Assembly (NCBI GenBank): GCA_039566865.1
Contig: CM076949.1
Location: forward strand, 24,218,501 to 24,282,500
Length of the DNA: 64,000 nt
Source of the DNA: Aurelia coerulea
Lineage: Eukaryota > Cnidaria > Scyphozoa > Semaeostomeae > Ulmaridae
Direction of reading: 5' to 3'
Part shown: positions 11,846 to 20,900 of the stretch, one piece after another
Numbering within the stretch: position 1 is the stretch's first letter
Layout of the letters: each line of letters begins with the position of its first letter
The notes under the pieces: generated by a model
The model's database searches: none
Seen by the model: the letters and a program-made list of their open reading frames with translations, nothing else
Told to the model about the DNA's origin: nothing
Program-made: the position numbers and the translations under genes

Positions 11846-11932
11846 ATGATGATGGACACGCTTCTTCGAGGGGCCTATTCTTCTGAATCTGATGATGAAT
11901 CCAGTGGAGTGAAACCGCCCGGCAATTATTCG
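11846..11932 (+). CDS. RSRC2: RSRC2-like exon 1 (start codon)
   Basis: The proposed start is ATG at 11846 (context ggcagcATG), giving MMMDTLLRGAYSSESDD..., an acidic serine-rich N-terminus. The donor is TTATTCG|GTAATT at 11932 in phase 0. The frame is open upstream to 11750 without an ATG, and a possible acceptor tctatag|TT at 11769 suggests a 5' UTR exon begins there. Confidence 0.6.
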
Positions 11933-14900
11933 GTAATTCTTTGGTTTCTTTAAATTTCATTGATATTGAATTTGGTAACTTCATTAAAGTACGGAACAAG
12001 TGGACATCTTATGGAAAGATCTTGTGTTGCAATTCATGCACTTCGCCCCGACGTACAGACGTAACAATTGCGCCTTGTTTGTAGTGTGTGTTGGGAGTGT
12101 CTGGCTTTATTAGGCCTAAAGGAGCCTTACCCCAGATGTACGTGAAATCACAGCCACGAGCTGCCACGAGACGAAGGAAGGGAGGCAGCAGTGCCGGGGG
12201 GTACTCCAATTGTGGCCTGACAGGGGGGTCCAGTCAGGGTTAAAGAGGGACAAAGCAAAAATTTTGAAAAATACCCCCAAATGGTAGTATCTTCTTATAG
12301 AAACCCCCAAATGGTAGTTCTTTTATTTATTTAGGCACGGTAGCCCCATCAATCCATATGAACTGCTTTTCAGGGGGCCGTGGCAGAACATTTACTAATT
12401 CAAAAGATCACTATATAATAGTTAACAAAAAAAATAAAAGAATTCTCGTTAAGGCAAGCTTTTGATTCTTCTCTTAAAAGTGGCAAGGGAGGGTGCCTGT
12501 TTAGCATCAGGTTCAAGTTGATTCCAAAGCTTAGGTCCACGAAAAGATATAGCCCTCTGCCCATTGTTAGTTTTTCGTAATGGTAACGAGAGATCAGTAT
12601 CGGTGTTTCTCAGTTTTCTGACATTTCGAGTAGAATTTTTTTCGAACAAGTCTGAAAGGTACTCCGGGACCAGACCATTTAGCGATTTGTACATTGTGGT
12701 AGCTGTTTCGCTTCTGATAATGTCATTTACAGTAGGCCAATTTAAACTGCGAATTAATGCCATAGCAGGCGTATCAAATCGACTTTTAGTTACAATCCTA
12801 GCTGCTCGATTTTGCAGCTTCTGCAGGGTTTGCAGTTTAGTCACCCCACAGCACCCCCACACCGAACAACAGAACCGAAAATGAGGCTCGACGATACCCC
12901 TATACATTGCACTCAACGTGTTTTGAGGTAAAAATTTCCTGGAATATTTCAAAAATCCAATTGCACGAGAAACCTTAGTACGGAGATTGTAAACGTGTTC
13001 TTCCCAATCCAAATTTCTATCGATTATCACACCCAGATACGTTGTTCGGTCTACATTTTCAACCTGAGAGTCACCAATAAAAAATAGTGGATGATCAACA
13101 GCCTTGTCGGTAATTTTCTTAATTTTGGGCTGAGAACCTACAATCAAAGCTTGAGTTTTTAAAACATTCAAAGAAAGTTTATTACCCTGCAACCATCGCT
13201 TCAAATCATTCAGTTCACTATTCAGAGTTTGGTTTATATCTACTAAGCTCGAAGAAGAGTAAGAAATACTGGTATCGTCAGCGTACATGGTCACTTTACC
13301 TTTCTTCAGAGAAAACGGAAGATCATTGATATAAATCAGAAACAAAAGAGGGCCAAGACAAGAACCCTGCGGCACACCACAGCGAATATCTTCTGTTTTG
13401 GAACCTACCCCATTTACTTTGCAGAATTGCTTTCTATTGGTTAGATAAGACGTAAACCAAGTAAGTTCAAGATTATCAATACCATACTTCCTCAATTTAG
13501 CAAGTAAAATGTCATGATCTACGGTGTCAAATGCTTTTTTGAGATCAATGAAAATATTTGCAGTGTATCTGCCATTGTCCATGTTCACATACCAGTCATC
13601 TGTGTTGTTAAGAAGGCAAGTGACAACAGAGTGTAAAGCTCTGAAGCCGGATTGGTTAGAAAATAGATGTTTGTTTTTGTTCAAATAATCGTACAGTTGG
13701 TTATAAATAAGCTTTTCAAAGACCCTGGCTAAAACAGGCAAGACTGATATAGGTCGGTAGTTAGATCGGTCATCAGGTTGACCACTTTTGAAAATTGGGG
13801 CTACTCTGGCTATTTTCCAGCTGTGCGGAGGAGCCTGCTGAGTTGAAATCTTATGACTGACCAGGAATCTTGGAATACCCCCAATTGGCAGTATATGTTT
13901 GACAGATAGGGCCATTTGGTAGCCATTTCGTAAGACCCTCAAACCGACTGGACCCCGCTGTTAGAACATAATGGAAGTACCCCTCGGGATGCAGTGGCAC
14001 CAAAGCCACTCTAGTTTATTTAGCCCTCTAATAAGCAACAGTAAGGGCGATGTTTGTTTTTAAACTGCACTTCTAAAAGGTTGATTTTTCAGGGGTTTCC
14101 AGATGAAATTCAGCAAAATGACATGCATGCACAAAACTCAAACAAAGATCAAGAGTTGAAGATTGCAAACAGCAAAAAATATTGGCAGTATCATGACTTG
14201 AAGGATAGCGTTGGATGTGTGAACTTGGCTCAAGCGCCTGACTTTTCTTTCTGCAGATCAGGCAGTGTCTGGCTTTATTTCTAGGCAATTATGGCACTGT
14301 GCCATACTACCTTCAACATTTGATAACCCTCTAACACATGTTTTCTCTCTTTCAGGCTAAATCATCAAAAAGTAGAGATGCTATAAAAGACAGCCCAGAA
14401 AAATCTATCAAGATGCTTGGTGAGGGTACAGTCTTTCTTGTTTCAGTCCAGGTAGCATTGCTAACTGTGCACCAAATGTAAAGAGACTGCCAAGATTTTG
14501 CAACCCCAAAAATATGTATTAAGGGTTCATCCCAAGGGGGTACTTGGTCAGCAAAAATACAGGGAGGTGTCGCTGAAAAATCTGGAAAGGCACCCTGTCC
14601 CGGAGTAAAATTCCCAAAAATGATACCCTGTCACGGAGTTGAATTTTAAAAGTGATACCCTTTTCATGAGTTTCTTCATACAAAATTGTAGGCTGCCCTG
14701 GAAATTTGATAGAAGTCTATCAGAAAAAGCGGAAATGTTTCCATTGAAACGATTTACACATTATCCAAACAGTTCCTTTCATCAGATTGTTCAATGAAGT
14801 CATTTTATGCAGTTTCAACTCTGTTACACATGGCCTGTTCTCTAGTTTAAAATATTAACTTTATATTCTATAGGTGCTGCAGATATTGATGAAATGACTT

Positions 14901-17900
14901 CAAGGCAGAGCAGAATGACAGTGAGTAGATTAGAATTGAAAAAAATTACCAGTTTTGTAGTTATAGTTCAGTCAGATTTGACCTATATATATTTATTTTA
15001 GAATCCCTTTTTGTTCTTAATGCTGCAATAATAGATGAATCCTTGCAGTGAAAAGTGGTCTGCAGATCTAAGAGCTAGGAAACGATGCACTATCACAGAA
15101 ATTTAAATTTGAAGTTGGGTAGAAGACAACTTTTGAGATCAATGATGTCAAGTTATTTTATCAATTTCTTATCTAACAACTGAAAAAAGATAGATTGTTT
15201 TCATAAAATTGTATGAAATTTGGGACCCTTCTTTTTGATTCTCTTCAAATTCTGATTTCTTTTCACTTAAAAATCCCCCTTGTTAGAATTGAAGTTATAA
15301 CATCCCTTTACCACTTTTATTAAGAGTTGTTCCAGTTTTTACCAAGTTTTGCTGGTTATCTCATCTCGTTAAAAGCACTCCTCCTTTATTTCATCTTGTA
15401 TCAACTTTCAACATTTTTTATCAAATTCTTTCTCCTTGTTTCTATCTTGCTAAAACCTTCCTTCCATTGTTTTCTTTTACTGCAGTTGACTTCTCTAATC
15501 CTTCTATTCAGTTCCTTTTCTTCCTCCTCCCTCCATTACTTTACCTTCCTGTGACCAGTTCTCAAAAGTCCTTTGGACTTCAGGATAACTCTAAACTGTT
15601 TTTCTTGAACCAATTTGAACTTATGCAAAAGAAATTTTGCCCCATTTGTTTCACAACCTAACTGTTATATAGTCGCTTCATACCAACTTCTCAAAGCATT
15701 CTTTGGAGTTATGGTTAATCTAACTTCTTCCCTAATACCAATTTGAAATTATACAAAATATAGCCCTATATCTTCTAAAGCTAAAATAGTAGTTCCTCAA
15801 TATTAACTTTTTTTGTGGTATAATTATATCAGTCATATCAAGAACAAACCAAGATGTTGACAACACATTGATGCAGCCCTAGGGTAAGTACTGTAATACA
15901 ACTGGACATGCTGAGAGGTGTGTATTTGGTAAATGATTATGAGTGGCGCAGCTTTGCTCTGGCTGTATGAATTCCTGGAAATTTAACAGGAAGGAAAAGG
16001 TGTTGTATATGACCTGTGATTTTTTTTGTCAAGTATTGATTTGAACATAGTTTATCCTTTCAGTATATTAATCAAGAGGGAAAAATTTTAAAAGAACCCC
16101 TGCAACTAAGACCCCATACGAATTTGTGGCCATAACTCCGCCAATCCTGGAGATATTTTAACCTGCACCCAAACATCTAGAGAGTAGATTTCTTTAAAAA
16201 AAGTTCGGGAAATCTCAAGCAGTATTTTGTCACTATGCCCATATGAAATGAATAGGGCTTAAAACTGCTGCCGGAATCACTGCTTTGGTTTGCACTCTGT
16301 TCAAACAAGAATCACATAAAACACAATCTAACATAATGAAACTAATATAAAATACAATAACAATATAGTGAAATAAGATAAGAAAGAACTGAACTAAAAT
16401 GAATCAAATAGAACTGCGGTGAAAATGTAGCACAAAACTTGTACTAGATATAGGCACGTATACTAGGCTCGTTGCGAATGTTGGAGTTTATGATGACTCC
16501 AAAAGGCTTTGTTCACGAAGGTTCTTTGCTTTTCTTTGCTTACACTATACCGGCACAAAATGAATACGATAGGCTTTGATGATGCGCAGAATGAGGATTT
16601 GTCAAGGCGCATGCTCTCATTTGCCAAATTATCGCCTCAATGTGAATTCAACATGAAATGATGCCGTATTTGCCGTTTACACTATTCATTTTCTACACTA
16701 TTCAAGTAAAAACTATGCCGGCATAGTGTAAACAGGAGGCCAATACAGCACAGTTTCCTGCCGTATTTATTTCGTACCTGCATAATGTAAATGGGGTCTA
16801 AGCGTTCTGCTTCCAAATGTATTTCCTTCCATCCTAAAATAATTTTGTCACTCTGTTAACTACTTCAATGAAGATGAAAACGCACATAGAGATCATCCAA
16901 ATTGATGAGTTGTTTTTTCAGGTGAATTCTACTGAATGTAAATTATCTGCTGTTAGTATTTGGATATTGCAATTTTGGTGATGAACAGCCAAATACCAGC
17001 TGATAAGATCAAATGTTTTGGAGATTTTTGCTAGAAGCATTCAGCATTTCATATTTTTGGCATGAAATCAGCAAAAATGTTCTCATCCAAATGCCGGTAT
17101 TCAATCCTTTTTATCAGCTGTTTTGCACAACTGGCCACTATTTAAGATATTTCACCAATTTTGCCAAAAGTCAACCAATTAATTGTTTATAAGTTAATCC
17201 ACCTTTTCAATGTTAGAGGTGCGAAGCCGAAGTTTTTTATTATGTGAGATATTGCATTTTTAAGGCCAAAATCTTATTGTGCGTACAAAGTTTAGTGTTG
17301 AAACAAATTTTCTTCAGTGAGTTGCTTCAACATCTTGATTTTTGCAAGATTGTGAGAATGAACCCATCAAGAGAGATTTTATGTTTCTACCGTTTCGTTC
17401 TCGATTATTAACATTTGCCAAAGGTGGTTTTGTCTATTTAACTCCAGTTTTGTATCATGAGTTTTTCTTGCAGGTATCAAAAGATCTTCAATCACCAAAT
17501 GCTGGTAGGTAATCTTTAGAACTATCAACTTCGTCCGGATGAAATGTTGTGTGACTTTGCCAAGTCATGCATAGAATGAGAGTTGGGTAAACAGCCTTAC
17601 AAAAATGACATCTTGTTGGGATTTTGAAAGTCTTTTGTTCATTTATCGAAATTGATTTTACTTTGTTTATGTATGGAAGGAAATACATGAAGTTTATAAG
17701 CTTCGAAAGTGAAAGAATGTGCAAAGATTATTTTGTTCTTATGGGCAAGAGATGTGAAAATAGTAGATTCAAGATATTATTTTTCACATTGGTCTTTTTA
17801 CCAGTTCTAAGACCAGAGCTATATCTTTCAATTTATCATAAAATGTGATGTCTACATGAAATGTGAACTTTTTATGCAGGACATGACCCACTATGATTGT

Positions 17901-20900
17901 AATGCTGGTAGCTGGTAAAATACCTGTTACCTGGTGTCCTGATCGATTTTCGATTTTGAAGCTGTCGTAAAATTTCATTCTTGATCTCTTTCTTAGATGA
18001 TCCAAATATGTTTATTTAAAGATGATAAAATGTTTGTTCTCTTCACCAAAAGGGTATAAAATAGATTATTGAAAAATAGGGGTGTACCGGATCAGGGTTT
18101 TCAGAATCCGGCCGGAACCGGATTTACCGGAATTTTTCATGGAATCCGGCCTCATTTTGCCGGATATCTGGTACATCCCTGTTCAAAAACCTTATTCTAA
18201 CATTGTAAATCTTGTCTAAGAACCCGAATATTGGGGATTTTTTATTGTCCTTCAAATCTACAATTATAGTTTGCGTTCTTTTCTGACATTGATCATCATC
18301 AGTACTTTTTGCAGTATGCTTCAAAACCTGGCAGCCCTAAAAAGAGCTAACTTTGCCAATTAATTAAAAAGCCAATCACAAGATCAGCTTTACCTGGGAG
18401 AATAGTTTGAGTCTCAATCTACTTGCCAAAAAAACAAATTTGAAGATCGGCCATGTAATAATATTTTGTGATTTCTTAAACAGGAGTACTTTTTGGGACA
18501 CCCGGTACAAATTCCCATAAATTCTTTAACTTTTCTAGATGATGCCAAAAATAATGGAAGAGATCCAGAAAGACGAAGGTCCATGGACAAGGACCATGCA
18601 GAGAGGAAATTTCGTCGTAGATCAAGTTCCAGAAGTAGCAGTCCAGATGAACGGGGCAACGAAGGAAGGAACTCTAATGACAGATTAAGTCCACGCAAAA
18701 GAAAAAGCCCAGATGGAAGGCGCAGTCCCCCGGAAAGGAGAAGAAGCAGTCCTGGTAGGAAACGCAGCCCCTTCAGAAGAAGCCCCGATCGAAGGCGAAG
18801 CACAGATGTGAGAGATGATGACAGACGGAGGAGCCCAGAACGAAAGAGAAGTCCAGACCGAAGAAGGAGTCCTGATAGAAGGAGAAGCCCCGATAGGAGG
18901 AGAAGCCCAGATAAGAGGAGAAGCCCAGATAAGAGGCGAAGCCCAGATAAAAGGAGAAGCCCAGATAGGAGGAGAAGCCCAGATAGGAGGAGAAGCCCTG
19001 ACAGGAGTAGGAAGCGAAGCCCAGACAGAAGGAGATCACCTGACAGAAGGAGGTCTCCTGACAGAAAGAGGTCTCCTGACAGAAGGAGGTCTCCTGACAG
19101 ACGAAGAAGCAGCCCTGGCCGAAGAAGATCTCCAGATAGGCGAAGGAAATCCGTTGACAGGCATAGAAGCCCAGACAGAAGACGAAGCCCACATAGAAGA
19201 CACAGCCCTGATAGACGGAGGTCTCCCGACAGGCATAGGCGAAGGAGTAGAAGTGGTAGTAGAGGAAGGGACAGATCTGGGAGACCAAATTACAGCCCCA
19301 AAAGACGGAGATCAGAGAGAAGCCTCAGCAGGAGCCCACCAGCAAGGGGAAGATATGAAAGTGGCAAAGGAATATGTAGAGCTGTGTTGCCCCCTCCTGG
19401 CAGCAAAGGTAAGATTAATGTTTGTGTTGAAAAATTTTAGATCTCAGCTTAACTGTTGGTTGGTATGTATGAGTATGCTTTTTGTTAGAAAATGACATAA
19501 CTTGCTGATGGCAAAAGGACAAGACGCTCGAATTTTTTAAGGCAACAAAAACTCAATAGACTGCTTTTGATTTCAAGTAATTTTTGGCTAACAAAATGAA
19601 CAAAATTTACTTTGTCACTTATAATGAAATCAAGACCAGTATCTCCACAGAGTGGCCCCTCACCTGGTCGCTACAAACTACTTTACAAGTATTCAAAAGG
19701 GAGAAACTAGTTAAATGTTTACAACATGAAAGCTAAGTTTTAAGAAAATAATAAAATTCAGTTCATTGTAATGTTGAGCTAAAAGTCTCCTCTTTGCTTC
19801 TAAGCAGAGACGTAGGAATCGGGGGAGCACTGGGGGCACGTGCCCCCCCCCAAGATTTTGTAATAGACAAATAAGTGCCCTTTTTATTTTCAGGAAGTAC
19901 CCCTTTGGCTTAATGAAAAAAGTACCCTTGAAGTGTCGTGCCCCCCAAGTTTGAGATGCTTCTAAGTTATTTTTGCGTGTTTGTGTTGAAAATTCCGTTG
20001 CAGTCATAGATTGTTTACTTTCTGCCAGCAGTTGCTTGAAAAGTTCTGCCGCATCGTTCCTGAAAGTGTTTGAAGCACGTGACGAGTGACGACGCGATAA
20101 GTTACCACAGGGACCGCAGGAAATTGTATAACCCCTCCAATGATAAAGAGGCCCTGCTCCGCAGCCTCCTTTGCGATTGCTGTGCACAATTATATGCAGT
20201 TAGAAGACCTGATGAAAATTTGGGGAATTATTAGCTAATTGACCCTGTATTCTCCCCGTATTCAGCATAGCTTCCAAATCTTTAACTCGTTGTAAAAAGG
20301 TGGGTGTAAAATTCTGTGACCTATTTCTTCTGACTGAGTGGCTTGAAACAAACCCCGGTTACTTATCTTTAATTCTACCGTTGGACTTTTCAGAAGTTTT
20401 CAATATTTTTCGAAATTTCAGCGTATGTTACATTTCAACTCATTTGAGGGTGTGGCGTCATCAAATTTCTAAATCATAAACCAGAAAAGTGACAGACTTG
20501 CTTGATACCATGTTGTAGACTTCCATAAACAATGGTTTTCATCGAAATTATTTCATGTTGCTTCAAACAGTTTAGAAATTACGATAGCTTCAAGTTTTTT
20601 TGAAATTTTTTCTTGAATTTTTGAAAAATTAGAAAAACACACTAATTCTGAAAATATGGAAGGTTTCAGAAAAGTCCAACGATAGAATTATAGAGAAGTA
20701 GCTAAAGTTTCTTTAAAGTCATTCAGTTCAAAGAAATAAGTAACTGAATTTTACAGCAGCCTTTTTAAAGATTTGGAACCTATGCTCCCGTATTCACCCC
20801 GTATTTCAATTCACTCATTGAAAATTCTCAGTAAAATGTTCATTTCCATCAAAGAATAATCAATGTTTTCCTTTCAGGCAGCAAAGACGCAAAAGAACCA

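Noticed and set aside
18815..19495. 226-codon + frame and 171-codon minus frame over the RS domain
   Set aside because: These are shadows of the RSRC2-like coding minisatellite; the SPDRRR frame matches the protein family and splice phases, the others do not.
19711..20187. 158-codon minus frame
   Set aside because: It overlaps a repeat (gacgtaggaa...gtgcccccc), has no recognisable domain and lies within an intron of the RSRC2-like gene.
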